This document shows positions 39,259 through 50,260 of a DNA stretch of 64,000 nucleotides, one piece after another (the stretch's first letter is position 1; every line of letters begins with the position of its first letter). This stretch comes from Martensiomyces pterosporus (taxonomy: Eukaryota > Kickxellomycota > Kickxellomycetes > Kickxellales > Kickxellaceae): NCBI GenBank assembly GCA_025201845.1, contig MU603991.1:2168-66167 (forward strand). Reading direction: 5' to 3'. Below the pieces are notes generated by a model, which saw only the letters and a program-made list of their open reading frames with translations, was not told the DNA's origin and searched no databases. Both the position numbers and the translations under genes were made by a program.

Positions 39259-39515
39259 CGGAGGCTGCAGCTCTGCCAAGAGGCACGCATTTGCACACAC
39301 GTGCTTGGCTATTTCGCATGGCAGCCTTGGCTGCCACATACCTGCTTTTCTCTTCCACTTGCTGCACTAGCGTTTTTCTCTCTCCTTTGAATCCCGCATT
39401 TGGCGGCACGGCCTGTTATTGCTTGGTCTTTATTCTTGCAGGTCACACTTGTTTGCATACTTCTCTACACACGCACATACACTTGGTGACGAGTGCAATA
39501 TCGACAGCCTTGCTC

Positions 39516-42500
39516 ATGGAGTACAGCGGTAGCATTGAGGGCGAAGAGAATGCCTGGTCCACTGTCATGACTACCAGTGCAACTGTCCCGAAAGAGGATG
39601 GAGAAGCGACTGCTGGTGCTGCTGATGCTGCTGGTGCTGGTGCTGGTGCTGCTGCCGAGAAGGGTCAGCAGCGCACAGGCATGCCTATTACTGCGCATAC
39701 CCGTGGGCTCACAAGCACTTTGAGTGGGCGGCGGCAAAGGCATGACATCGCTGGGCAGGACCACCATTCGTCTTCGCCAGCCAGCACAGCGCCTGACACA
39801 GACAGCGCCTACTCAAGGACGCACGCAAATATGTACGACTCTCAGACACACGTAGATGCGCCTGCATTTACGCCCCGTCGAGATAGCGATCACACGACGC
39901 CTCGTAGTTCACACCAGAAGCGCACCTCCAGCCGGTTCTCATTTGGACATGCGGCTGAACCAGCGGCGCCCGCTTGGGATACTGCCAATATTCGGTCAGC
40001 AGCGGCAGCAAACCACAGCAGCAGAAGCACCAACCCACACGAAGCGGTCAACTTCAGAGCTGCTTACTCCAGCCGCAACGGCAACTCAGCCGATACCGAT
40101 ACCGATGGCGCCGATGATGGTAATGACGATGGCGACACTCCGCCGCCAGATTCCCTTCTCATCGAGGTGCCTCCCTTGCAGCCGGAAAATGCAAGCAGCC
40201 CCACCTCCAATGCAGCAGGAAGCGGCCATCGCGCAGTGGGCAGCAGCCAGCGGCAGAAGCAGGAGTTTGGACGTAGAGACGGCACTGGCCCAACTGAGTT
40301 TGTACGCCGGGCAGCACATGCCGTCCAGAGCCGGATGCACGATATCAGCAGCCAGACAGGACGCACGCCTCATTTTGGTATTCCGATGCCGCCGCCGCCG
40401 CCTCAGCGTCGTCGCGGTGCACGGGATACGTTTGGCGATGGGCGCGCATTTTCAGTGCAAGGGGAGGCGTCGACAGCATGGACTCGGCGCAGCAGAAAGC
40501 GCGCGCGAGATAGCACGAGGATGAGCTACCGCGAGCGAGCATTGAGGGCATGGAGAGACCCCAAGCACCAGGACGAGTTCTTTTGTCGAGTGTACTCGTA
40601 CTATGCTGGCAAGGGGGCGCTGACCATTATCCTCTCGCGTGTCCTTCAGCTCATAACGCTGGCATTCGTTGTTGGGCTGAGCACGTTTGTCTTTGGCTGC
40701 ATCGACCACGCAAAGGTGCGAGAGCAAAAGTCGCTCTCGGCAGCCGTCATTCCGCAGTGCACCAAGCAGTTCTCGTGGCCAGCCGCCGTTTTTCTGTGGT
40801 TGTTTGGCGTGTTCTGGATTGCTCAGCTCGCGCGCACCATCTTGGATGTTTCAGCGCTGCTTGAAATGCGGGCGTTCTTCACAGAGGTGCTGGGAATACA
40901 GCCTGCTGACATTGGCACAGTCGCGTGGCACGAGGTGGTAAACCGCATGGTGACTCTCCGCGATGCAGAGATCAGGGAGTACCGCGACCTCACAAAGAGC
41001 CGGATTCTGAGCTACCGCCTGACTGTTGACGCCGTCATCAACCGCATCATGCGAAGGGAAAACTACATGATTGCGCTGTTCAACAAGGACTTGCTGGACA
41101 TCAGCGTGCCGGGACTAGGCAGGAAGCAGGGGCTGACCAAGGCGCTGGAGTGGAACCTGTCGTTTTGCCTCATGAACTACCTCTTTGACGAGCGTGGGCA
41201 GCTGCGGCGCCGGTTTCTAAAGGAGTCCAACAGATCGGTCCTCGGCGAGGGTCTTCGGCGCAGATTCAAATTTATGGCTGTGATCAACATGGTCTTTGCT
41301 CCGTTCATTGTGGTGTTCCTTGTCCTGTACAGCTTCTTCCGCTACTTCGAGGAGATATACCACGAGCCAGGCACAGTCACCTCGCGCGCATTCACGCCGT
41401 TTGCAAGGTGGAAGTTCCGCAACTTCAACGAGGTGCCGCACTCTTTCCGCCGCCGCCTCAACACAGCACACCCAAAGGCCACACTCTACCTGAGCCAGTT
41501 CAGGAACGACGCAGCGATCACTGCGGCAAAGTTTGTGTCGTTTGTTGCGGGCGCATTCACTGCTTTGCTGCTTGTGGTGACTGTCGTCGACAACGAGCTC
41601 AGCCTCGAGTTTGAAATCACGCGCCACCGCACGGTTTTGTTCTACATTGGGCTGTTCGGCACTGTCCTTGCTGCCGCCCGTGGCATGATCCCTGCTGACG
41701 AGCAGGAGTACCTGCACCCGGCATGGATCATACGCGACGCGCTCGAGGACCTGCAGTACATGGAGCCTGAGTGGCGCGGCAAGCTGGACACCACCAAGGT
41801 CCGCCGGGACTTTGAGTCGCTGTTCGACTACAAGCTGGTGATATTCATCCACGAGCTGCTCGGCGTGGTGACAGCGCCGTTCATCATGCTGTTCTCGCTC
41901 CCCAGCTGCGCTGACGAGGTCATTGATTTCTTCCGCGAGTTCACCGTGCATGTCGACCACCTGGGCTACGTCTGCAGCTTTGCCATCTTTGACTTTGAGC
42001 GGCACGGCAACATAAAGTTCTCTGCGCCTGCGCGTGCAGCGGCCGAGCACCTGGCCTCTAAGAACGGCAAGATGGAGCAGTCGTTCCTCAGCTTCAAAGC
42101 GGAGTATCCGGAGTGGCAGCCGCGCGACCAGGCTGCATCGATCTACTTGCAGCGCGCGCAGAACGCGCAGCAGGACTTGTGGAGAATGGGCAGCGCCGTC
42201 TCGGGTGCCGGCTGGCAGGGCCGCCTGTTGCAGCAGCAGCGAATGGCGGGCTCCATCTTCCCAACGGGCGCCAGCCTGTACAGACCAAACGCCGCCTTGG
42301 CGGGCGGCATTGCTTCCAGGCTCCCTGGCAACCCCGATGCAAATGCCGCAGCCGCAGCCGCAGCCGCAGCTGGCGACCACCAAGCTGGGGCATTGGGCCG
42401 GTCCCAGTTCGCATTCCGGCCGCCCGGGTTCAACCCGCCACAGCAGGCCCTCGCCTCGCAGGCTATGCTTCCATTTGGGCCAACGCTTCCGCAGCCGCAG

Positions 42501-42844
42501 CCGCAGCTGGCGACCACCAAGCTGGGGCATTGGGCCGGTCCCAGTTCGCATTCCGGCCGCCCGGGTTCAACCCGCCACAGCAGGCCCTCGCCTCGCAGGC
42601 TATGCTTCCATTTGGGCCAACGCTTGGCACGCCCAGCAGCAAGCCGAGCAAGGGAAAGGACCCTCAGCAAGCCGACGCAGGCGCTGTGCCCGATACCGAG
42701 CACCTGGCGCTGTCCTCGCTCCCATTGGTGGCATCTCCCGAGCTAGGCAACTCTCTGGCCATGTCCGCGAACCCAGGGAGGCTGCCTACGCAAGCAGGCA
42801 TATTCTCCATTGTTAACCAGCTCTATGAGCAGCAAATGATGTAG
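39516..42844 (+). CDS. ATG9: Autophagy protein ATG9, C-terminal tail disrupted by a 137-bp tandem duplication
   Basis: Start ATG 39516 (MEYSGSIEGEENAW); the frame is open further upstream (ATG 39318), but that part looks like leader sequence. A disordered N-terminus of about 330 residues precedes the conserved core: FFCRVYSYYAGKGALTIILS, VVNRMVTLRDAEIREYRDL, NRIMRRENYMIALFNKDLLD, WNLSFCLMNYLFDERGQ, FRYFEEIYHEPGTVTSRAFT, QEYLHPAWIIRDALEDLQYM, PFIMLFSLPSCADEVIDFF, HVDHLGYVCSFAIFDFE. This is the lipid-scramblase membrane protein that seeds autophagosomes. Bases 42352-42488 are repeated at 42489-42625, shifting the frame. As written, the open frame ends at 42746 with 85 foreign residues (1076 aa). 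With one copy removed it ends at 42844 with NQLYEQQMM (1063 aa). The core is untouched; only the variable tail is affected. Confidence 0.9.
42352..42625 (+). repeat. 137-bp direct tandem duplication in the ATG9 tail
   Basis: Unit 1 is 42352-42488 and unit 2 is 42489-42625; I see no mismatch. The unit begins with three CCGCAG repeats and ends CCAACGCTT. 137 is not divisible by three. The unit contains no GTA and no TAG, so it cannot be an intron of the kind used by other genes here. Confidence 0.97.
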
Positions 42845-42880
42845 CAAACGGTGCAGCAAACGGTGCAGCAAACGGTGCAG
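42845..42880 (+). repeat. Three tandem 12-bp units directly after the ATG9 stop
   Basis: The unit CAAACGGTGCAG occurs three times right after the TAG (42842-42844). In the ATG9 frame it would read QTVQ three times, and the frame stays open to a TAG at 42931-42933. Probably a simple-sequence expansion in the 3' untranslated region. Confidence 0.85.
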
Positions 42881-42960
42881 CAAATGACGCCAAAGCAGGC
42901 CCCAGCTCTGGTGTACAAGATATGTGTCAAATAGCCTTTGTTTATTATAGTGCTCAAAGT

Positions 42961-42994
42961 GCGGCTCATAAGGCAGTGCGGCTCATAAGGCAGT
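42961..42994. repeat. Two tandem 17-bp units between ATG9 and ECT1
   Basis: GCGGCTCATAAGGCAGT is present twice head to tail, followed by a partial third GCGGC that runs into the ECT1 3' end. It lies between the convergent ATG9 and ECT1 stops. Confidence 0.9.
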
Positions 42995-43003
42995 GCGGCG
43001 CCC

Positions 43004-44475
43004 TTACTTGTGCAGAGCAGCTTTGAGCTCCTTCTCGCGCTGCTCGGCCTCGGCCTCGGCAATCGCCTTCTTTGCCTTGCGTGCCTGGCGCTCAATGTAC
43101 ACGTGGCGGTTAGCAATGATGCGGTCAATGATGGTCGTGGTGGTCAGGTTGAGCGACGAGTGCTCCACCTCGCGGTAGATGTCCAGCTCCTTGGGCAGCG
43201 CGTAGGGGTCCTTGCCGTCAATGTCAACGGGCCGGTCGCTGGCGCCATGCACAACGACATCAACATGGTAGACGTCCTCAAGAACATCCTTGGTCACCGT
43301 GTAGGGAGCACCGATGATAACCTCGTCGACATACCTGCACTGCAGGACGCCAAGCACACGCTCTTGCAGGTTCATGACCGGGAAGTTGCCCCCCTTGACC
43401 GCGTTGACGGTCTGGTCATCGTGGATCCCAACAAGGAGGTAGTCGCCAAGCTCGCGAGCACGCTTGAAGAACTCGATGTGGCCAGTGTGGAACAGATCAA
43501 AGGCGCCGTCGACATACACGACCTTGTCCCCGGGCTTGGGCTCCTTTCCAGACGAGAACTGGATGATCTTCTTGGAGGTCGACAGGTAGTGCGCAATGCC
43601 AGTCAGTGCACCGGCAGGCAAGGATCCATGCGAGAAGTCAGTTGCGGCTGTGGCATCGACGCCCTGGATAGGCGACTGGGTTGAGCGCGTGCCGCGGATG
43701 TGGTGGTCGCGCGTGAGCAGGAGCATGCGGCCAACGAGCTCCGTGGTCGAGATCCCCACCGTGCGCCTGCACTCCCGGTAGCGGCCAGCGTCCTTGACCA
43801 GCTGGTAGCAGTCGGTTCCGTCGGCAGCGGTGGTAATGTCATCGCCGTGCACGACAAAGTCAATGTTGTACTCGTCAAGCTCCTCGAGGGTGGTGGTGTA
43901 CGGTGCATCCCTGACAACCTCGTCGACCCACTTGCAGGCAGCGACTGCAGCGTACCGCTCTTCCTCCCTCATGACGCACGGACCCTTGTTCTTCTCCACC
44001 TCCGCGTCAGAATGAACGCCTACAACAAGATAGTCGCCCATTGCCCTGGCCTATAAAACGCAGCGGTAAGGGGTAAGGGCGTCATCAGCGCTAGCATGGT
44101 GCCAGATGCTTGGCCACAGTAGCACGCGTGGTGCCGAAAAGGCACAGTGACAGGCACAGCCCATGCGAAGCAGATATTTACCTGACGCAGCGCGTTAGCG
44201 TGCCCAAAGTGCATCATGTCGAAGCACCCATCTACCCAGATACTATTGGCTGAAAGCAGGCGGTAGCACAGCAGAGATATGTGTATTGAGTATGATGGCT
44301 GCTTTGAGGCAGACCACACAAGCAGGCCTGTGTTTTGCATCTCCGTGCACACGCCCAGATAGCCATTTTGAGCCCTGCATGTGTCGTAGTGGATGAGCCC
44401 GCCTGAATCTAATCTGCGTCCCACTTACCGGACAGGCTTGCGTCCAGCGCCGGCGGTAGAGCTGCCTTCTGCCAT
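43004..44475 (-). CDS. ECT1: Ethanolamine-phosphate cytidylyltransferase, three exons
   Basis: Exons 44429-44475, 44182-44242 and 43004-44050, 384 aa. Junctions rebuild KPVRIWVDGCFDMMHFGHAN and ALRQARAMGDYLVVGVHSD. There are two cytidylyltransferase domains. The first has the HFGH motif and RTVGISTTELVGR. The second has VDGAFDLFHTGHIEFFKRA and the degenerate LTTTTIIDR in place of the RTxGxSTT loop. This tandem arrangement is typical of Ect1/PCYT2. The enzyme makes CDP-ethanolamine from CTP, the rate-setting step of the Kennedy pathway to phosphatidylethanolamine. In intron 1 a CAG seven bases before the used TAG is skipped; using it would give an immediate stop. The C-terminus is a Lys/Glu/Ala-rich helix. 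Confidence 0.95.
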
Positions 44476-44816
44476 TTCAACTGTTGGAGATTATGCTATT
44501 AAAAGGTGGGTGCTAAAAAGCGAGTGAGGGAAATAAGAGAGAAGAGGAGAGAGGACAAACGCTCACAGAAGCGAGAAAGTGCGACTAAGCGGGCGGTGGG
44601 GAGGCGGCAGCAGCTGGTGGGCCACACTTGCTGCTGGGCTTGCATGTGGTTGTGGCCATACCTGTTATACGCGCTGCCTTCCTTTTATAGCTTCGAAAGG
44701 GTGACGCCAAAAAGGCAGGCTTGTTTTGGTTTTGGCCTTCCAACACATCCAGCGCATCCATCTTCTTAGACGTATCCCTGGTGGCCTAGAGCTGCTCCCT
44801 TTTCAGCTGTTCTGAT
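44476..44816. promoter_or_regulatory. Divergent promoter region ECT1 / APC1
   Basis: 341 bp between two starts. A purine-rich run (44520-44580) lies near ECT1, pyrimidine-rich on its coding strand. TTTTATAGC at 44683-44691 lies about 125 bp before APC1. No gene seen. Confidence 0.4.
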
Positions 44817-47800
44817 ATGCCGCCTGGACCTGGGCACCATCAGACCCACCACCGGACCGATGCGGTCGCCAGCCTCTGTGACGATAGCGGCAACCATGCA
44901 GCGTACCTCGATGGAAACACAGTGTCGTGGACTCTGAACAGCCAGTTTGTGCGCAGCTTTCGCTTTGGTGGCATCTGGGACTCGTCGCCAGCATCGATCA
45001 AGCATGTGGTATTTGCGAGGTTCAAGGATAGCGGCGGCAGCAGCAGCAGCAGCAAGGCGTACACGGTGGCTCTGTGCATATTTCGCATAGACGCTTTGAG
45101 CATAAACTATCTCACTGGCGAAAGGTTCACCATGTCCCTTCCGTTCGGCGTGCGCAGCGTATTCCCGCTTCACATCGGACTCCTTGTCCAGCGCAAGACC
45201 ACAGACCCATCAGACAAAAACCTCTTTGCTGCACGCTTGCCAACCATCTTCAGCTTGCTTAGCCCACGAAGCGAGTTCAAGATGCTGGGGCTCAGTCCGT
45301 CAGACGACCTGGAAATGATCCACAGACATAAAAGCAGGCAGCTCGTGCTAAGCCCAGCGCCATCAACCGGCGAAGGCGCAATCGGCTCCATCCCGATCTT
45401 CAACGATCCGGACAGCGTTTTGGTAGGAGTAGCTACTAGCAGGCACGACAAGTCATCGCAGTTTGCCCTGTGCTGGGAATCGAATATGCAGAGGTATGCC
45501 GTCTACAGGTGCATTGTGGCCCACCAGTCCTTGGAAACAGCAGCAGATACATGTGCAGATGCCGATAGCTCTACAGCGGATGCTGTCGACGCTGAGAAAG
45601 GCCTGCAGTCAGCATCGCGTAAAACGACTGATCGGCACGCCTCGTTGTCAGTGCGGCGACGCTCGTCGGCTGCCGCTGCAGCAGCAGCAATGGCAGCAGC
45701 GTCAAGGCGCAAAAGTGGGGTTGGCTCGGCTGTTAAAAGCGACCGCCGTGGCTCGCTGCTTGGCCGGGTATCTTTCAACGACTCGCCTGGGCCCAACTAC
45801 GCTGTGGATGTGTTTCGCGAGCAGCGGCAGATGAAGGCAGAGGTTATACTGTACTCATGCTGGAAGGAACGCCGCCATAGACAAGACAAGAAGAAAGAAT
45901 ACAGCTGGCAGCGCGCGCAGATATGCGTGGCTCAGTCGACTGCTGGCAAAGATATAATCTGCATCCTCCAAGGGACCACCTGCCAGGTCGTTGGTTTGGA
46001 TGCAGCTAGCTTCAACGAGTGCTTCCGCTTTCCGGCCCTCTCAATAGCAGCAGCGAGCTCGATTCGGCGCGATCTTGATAACCTGGTAATGGTTGCGCCG
46101 TCGGGGCACTTGTCAATAGTCTGCGGTAGCGGCGGCGACCCAATCGTTTGCACCACACCACCACACCTAGGAGAGATTGCGCAGATTGTCGGCGTTGAGG
46201 GTGCAGTAGCAACGGTCTCGGTCAAGAACAAGCCTGGCCAGACGGCTGCTGTCAACACACAGGTGCGCATGTCGCGGCTGGTGCTAGCAACTATTGATGC
46301 ACTGTCGTTTGTACTGTCTAGGTCAGTGTATCCAATGTTCTTGCGGCATATAGTTGCTAGCCTGCAAGACGTCGACAATGCCGAGCAAGAGATTCAGCGC
46401 CTATCGTCTCTGATTCTGTGCAACAGCGGTGAGGCCTCTCCTGAGGCACTCTTGCCTCAACGAGTGAAGGCTGAGCTGTGCAGTCGTGCCTCAGCGGTCC
46501 TGTTTGCGCTGCAGCTTGTGTACGAGGATGCATCCATGTACAAAGCAGAGCCTCGATCCAGAATGGTTGCCATGGGCCAGCTGCTCCTGCAATTTGCCTG
46601 GCAAAACGGCCTGCATAGCGCATACCAATTCTACCTGAGAGAAGGGTTCAGACCCAGAAGCAGCGACAGTATGGCTTTCACACAAGCGCGCACTTTCACG
46701 GGCCAAGGGACTGCAGTTACTCCCAGCTTCTCTCGGTGGGCACAGTCTGTTTTCAACAACCCCAGCTCGAAGCCGCCGCCCTTTCCGGCTCTGGGCGATA
46801 TTGCCGGGCTATTCCATATTGATGATGCGGAGCCTGCATTTAGTGCTGGAGACAGCCTGGGTCTGCTGGCGGTAGTGGCAGATGTGGTTTGGAGACTGGC
46901 TTGCAAAAACGACGCGTCCACGGTTTTGCAGAGCATTTCAAGCAGCGAGCCCGCCACTAGTCTTCTATCGCAGCTGAGCCCTGGGACTCAGTGGCTCATT
47001 CGCACTGTGCTCATGGAATTGCGCGGGCAGTGTACTCCATCATGGCCGACCAGCATCCTCAAGCTTCTTAATCGGCACGATGTTGCAGTCAACTCAGGCA
47101 CCAGTGAAGCGCCTCCTCCACCTACCCCTCCTCCATCGAGGCACTTTGTAGGTAGACACCGCGCTTCTGCAGAGCGCAAAGGACTGGCTGAGCTGTGCGA
47201 GGAGATGATGGAACAAGATGAAGCCGCCAGAAACACTAGTGATGGCATCGAGCTGGCTGTAAAGTCGCAGGAGATCAGCGAAATGACATTCAGTCGTGAC
47301 TTGCGCGTTGACGAGGCGCTTAGGCTGCTTCAGTCGACGATGCCAGTATTTGTGCCGGTGTCGCTAGCTGGGATTGGGTCGCCCGAGGAGGCCGAAGGTG
47401 TGAAGTCGCAGCATATGCAGCATCTTGCTTGCCGCACGCTGTCTCTGCCAACAGGACGCGCTTTCCTAACGTACAGCACCCAAGACCTCAACCCTCAGGA
47501 TGCATTGGCCATCCCTGATCTAAGCGTATCAGCCAGATTCCGTGGACACAAGCTCGCAACCCCTTGGGGTCAAGGAGATACGGACGTGAGCTGGCCGCTA
47601 TTCCATAACGGAGTCGCCGCTGCGCTATCCCTTGATCGCGGCCAGGCTAAAGGAGCACACCCTTCGTGGGTTCTTTTGAACTGGCCATCAGCGACGCCTT
47701 CGAACGTGGGGCTCGCTGGAGAAGAAGCGTCGCTAAGGAAACACGCCGAGTCTCTGGCATCGCATGCTGGGTTTCTGTTTGGGATGGGCTTGCTACCCGA

Positions 47801-50039
47801 AGACGACAGCTACGCGAGCAACAGCACCGGAAACAGCGGCGAGAAGCGGCGAAGCCATAGTGGCCCACTATGCGACATTCCTCCCTGGCAGTCATTCAAG
47901 TACCTCAGCACACGCCATGGCCTGACATCTATCGCGCTCCTTCTTGGCTGCGCGTGTGCGCACAAGGGCACCATGAATGCCTCGGCCAGCAAGATCTTGG
48001 CGCTACATATCCCCAATTTGCTCCCTACAGGCTCATCAGAGCTCATGCTCCTATCCTACGGCACACAGGCGGCAGCGATGCTTGGCCTTGGCCTTTTATA
48101 CATGGGGTCTCAAAACCGCCGTATGGTCGAGGTTATGCTGCGTGAGCTTTCAGCGTACAAATGCGGTACGCCAGCCAGCACAGCCAACAGGCTGGACGGT
48201 GCGGACCCTGCTGAGAGCACAGCAGAATGCTATTCACTTGCCTCTGGATTCGCACTTGGGCTCGTGGTTTTGGGACAGGGCCTATCAACAAGAGCACTAG
48301 CAGACCTGCATTTGCTTGATGCTCTGTCAGAGCTGGTGGGCGGCTCCAGCATCAGCATTTCTGGGAGCAGCGGCAGCAATGGGTACCCACAGCCAAGCAA
48401 AGCGATGGATCCAGGTTTGCTTAGCAATGACTGCATTGGGAGACCTGGCCATTCGCCATCTGCTCGCGCAGCTGGTGATGGAGGCAGCGGGCTGGCGCTT
48501 GGGCCGACGGCAGCAATCGGATTGATATTCCTTGGAACAAACTACAAGCCAGCTGCACAGCGCCTTCAGCTACCACAGACAACGCCGCTCTTGCAATCGG
48601 TCGACCCGTTTGTTCTTCTTTGGAAAACGCTTATGCGCTGCGTGATCATGCTTGACTCAGTGCAGCCGTCGTTAGATTGGGTCGAGTCGAATGTGCCACA
48701 CATGCAGTCGTCGTCATCATCATCATCACCATGGTTGCGGGACGATACACAGACACCTCCTGACCTCCACCGCGCGAGGTTGCATATCGTATCTGCAGCA
48801 TGCTTTGCAATTGCGTTAAAGTACGCTGGAACCGAGGATCGGCTAGCTCAGCAAACAATCCTGGCATATTTCGACGAACTGGAGACGGTGCTGAGCACAC
48901 CTTCGTTGGGATATGAAGCGAGCTTGACCCGTGCGGCTGCTCAGGCCTGCCTTGATATCGTATGTGTTTCTGCAGGACTAATCATGGCTGGCAGCGGCGA
49001 TGTAGCGACCATGAAACGGCTGCGCCGACAGCATGCGACAAGCGCCGGGAAATCGTACGGCAGCCACCTTGCCTCGCATATGGCTCTGGGCATGCTGTTT
49101 ATAGGAGGCGGAGCCCGGTTTACCCTCTCGCAGTCGCGTGAAAGCATAGCCCTGCTGCTCATCTCGTTCTTCCCAAGATTCCCTCAGCACTTCTCAGATA
49201 ACCGCGAGCACTTGCAAGCCTGGCGGCATCTCTGGGCGATGTGCGTGAAGCCGCGCTGCCTAGTCGTGCGCGATGTGGTCTCAGGAAGCATGTGCAAGGA
49301 TGCGCGCATCAGCATAGTCAGCAGGGAGCCCAGCGGAAATCTTGCTACCACGCGGTTGGTGCCACCAGCATTTTTCCCGTCGCTAGCCAACGCAGTATCT
49401 ATACGCCTGCAGGCGCCTGGGTATATACCGCTCGAGCTTGACCTGCTGGCCTCGCCTCATACCGGACCGCTTATATCGAAGCGCAGGGCTGTTTATATGC
49501 AGCCGTGCAATGGTACGGCGAACGCCATGGCCAACCCGCATGCAGCACTGATCACGCCAGAGAGATACCAAAGATGGCTCTCGAGCATGGTAGACCTCGT
49601 TCGAGGCTTATGCGCAAAGCTGCCAGCGACCAACTCTGTCCCAGACGCAGAGGCTGTTTTTAGCGCCACACATGCCATCAAGCAGCTGCGTGTCTGCGTG
49701 CAGTTCTCGCGTGGCGGCTTTATGGCGCGCAGCAAAGGCACCCCATCGCCGCTGGGTCTCAGCCGGGACCAGTCTTTCCATTGGGCTGAGGCCACACACC
49801 TGGCGTGGGTTTCTGTGCGAGAGGAAGCACTATCGCTTGCGCGCCAAGATGCCTGTCGACGGCTGCTTACAGCATACTGGACACGCAGCCAGCCATCAGG
49901 GGATCCCTGTGACGCCAATGGGCTTGGCGTTATACTAGCGCTCCTGGACGCTGTGCTTGATCTCCCTACACCAGCCGACGCAATGGAGCTAGCCAAAAAG
50001 ATTCCAATCACGCATCTCATCGACTTTGTGCTGGAATAG
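44817..50039 (+). CDS. APC1: Anaphase-promoting complex subunit 1 (Apc1/Cut4/BimE)
   Basis: Intronless, 1740 aa. The N-terminal WD40-like part has VSWTLNSQFVRSFRF, FARLPTIFSLLSP-type sequence (LPTIFSLLSPRSEFKMLGLS) and a Ser/Ala-rich loop with a basic RRKSGVGS stretch (about 270-320, many phosphorylatable Ser). The C-terminal half has proteasome/cyclosome repeats: HGLTSIALLLGCACAHKGTM, GTQAAAMLGLGLLYMGSQNR and RRMVEVMLREL, GFALGLVVLGQGL, and the highly conserved SHMALGMLFIGGGARFTLSQ. It is the largest scaffold of the ubiquitin ligase that triggers anaphase and mitotic exit. The long uninterrupted frame with no introns is striking but normal for this window. Confidence 0.92.
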   Translation: MPPGPGHHQTHHRTDAVASLCDDSGNHAAYLDGNTVSWTLNSQFVRSFRFGGIWDSSPASIKHVVFARFKDSGGSSSSSKAYTVALCIFRIDALSINYLTGERFTMSLPFGVRSVFPLHIGLLVQRKTTDPSDKNLFAARLPTIFSLLSPRSEFKMLGLSPSDDLEMIHRHKSRQLVLSPAPSTGEGAIGSIPIFNDPDSVLVGVATSRHDKSSQFALCWESNMQRYAVYRCIVAHQSLETAADTCADADSSTADAVDAEKGLQSASRKTTDRHASLSVRRRSSAAAAAAAMAAASRRKSGVGSAVKSDRRGSLLGRVSFNDSPGPNYAVDVFREQRQMKAEVILYSCWKERRHRQDKKKEYSWQRAQICVAQSTAGKDIICILQGTTCQVVGLDAASFNECFRFPALSIAAASSIRRDLDNLVMVAPSGHLSIVCGSGGDPIVCTTPPHLGEIAQIVGVEGAVATVSVKNKPGQTAAVNTQVRMSRLVLATIDALSFVLSRSVYPMFLRHIVASLQDVDNAEQEIQRLSSLILCNSGEASPEALLPQRVKAELCSRASAVLFALQLVYEDASMYKAEPRSRMVAMGQLLLQFAWQNGLHSAYQFYLREGFRPRSSDSMAFTQARTFTGQGTAVTPSFSRWAQSVFNNPSSKPPPFPALGDIAGLFHIDDAEPAFSAGDSLGLLAVVADVVWRLACKNDASTVLQSISSSEPATSLLSQLSPGTQWLIRTVLMELRGQCTPSWPTSILKLLNRHDVAVNSGTSEAPPPPTPPPSRHFVGRHRASAERKGLAELCEEMMEQDEAARNTSDGIELAVKSQEISEMTFSRDLRVDEALRLLQSTMPVFVPVSLAGIGSPEEAEGVKSQHMQHLACRTLSLPTGRAFLTYSTQDLNPQDALAIPDLSVSARFRGHKLATPWGQGDTDVSWPLFHNGVAAALSLDRGQAKGAHPSWVLLNWPSATPSNVGLAGEEASLRKHAESLASHAGFLFGMGLLPEDDSYASNSTGNSGEKRRSHSGPLCDIPPWQSFKYLSTRHGLTSIALLLGCACAHKGTMNASASKILALHIPNLLPTGSSELMLLSYGTQAAAMLGLGLLYMGSQNRRMVEVMLRELSAYKCGTPASTANRLDGADPAESTAECYSLASGFALGLVVLGQGLSTRALADLHLLDALSELVGGSSISISGSSGSNGYPQPSKAMDPGLLSNDCIGRPGHSPSARAAGDGGSGLALGPTAAIGLIFLGTNYKPAAQRLQLPQTTPLLQSVDPFVLLWKTLMRCVIMLDSVQPSLDWVESNVPHMQSSSSSSSPWLRDDTQTPPDLHRARLHIVSAACFAIALKYAGTEDRLAQQTILAYFDELETVLSTPSLGYEASLTRAAAQACLDIVCVSAGLIMAGSGDVATMKRLRRQHATSAGKSYGSHLASHMALGMLFIGGGARFTLSQSRESIALLLISFFPRFPQHFSDNREHLQAWRHLWAMCVKPRCLVVRDVVSGSMCKDARISIVSREPSGNLATTRLVPPAFFPSLANAVSIRLQAPGYIPLELDLLASPHTGPLISKRRAVYMQPCNGTANAMANPHAALITPERYQRWLSSMVDLVRGLCAKLPATNSVPDAEAVFSATHAIKQLRVCVQFSRGGFMARSKGTPSPLGLSRDQSFHWAEATHLAWVSVREEALSLARQDACRRLLTAYWTRSQPSGDPCDANGLGVILALLDAVLDLPTPADAMELAKKIPITHLIDFVLE

Positions 50040-50260
50040 GCCACTATGCATTATTCCTTGGTGCAATGCCTGCTCTGCTATGCACGTGGCTCTGCCCGTA
50101 AATCTAGCTGCTCTGTCTGAAGCGACAAGGCTGGGCATGGCGGCATCCCGCGGTACACGCACTCTAGCAGTGCAGGATTTTTTTTTCTTTCTCGGCATAC
50201 ATCCACCCGACTAGCACCTATTTAACAGCATCGCCGTTGTTTGTGCTTGGCACTTTAGCA

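Noticed and set aside
39255..39515. N-terminal extension of ATG9 with a hydrophobic segment (ATG 39318)
   Set aside because: The hydrophobic stretch looks like translated pyrimidine-rich leader; the ATG at 39516 begins an acidic, ATG9-like N-terminus.
41217..42551. 444-codon minus-strand open frame
   Set aside because: Antisense to the conserved ATG9 core; composition rich in Arg, Leu and His as expected for a shadow.
42841..42994. Short repeats considered as a CRISPR-like array
   Set aside because: Units are directly adjacent without spacers, and the host is eukaryotic; simple tandem expansion.
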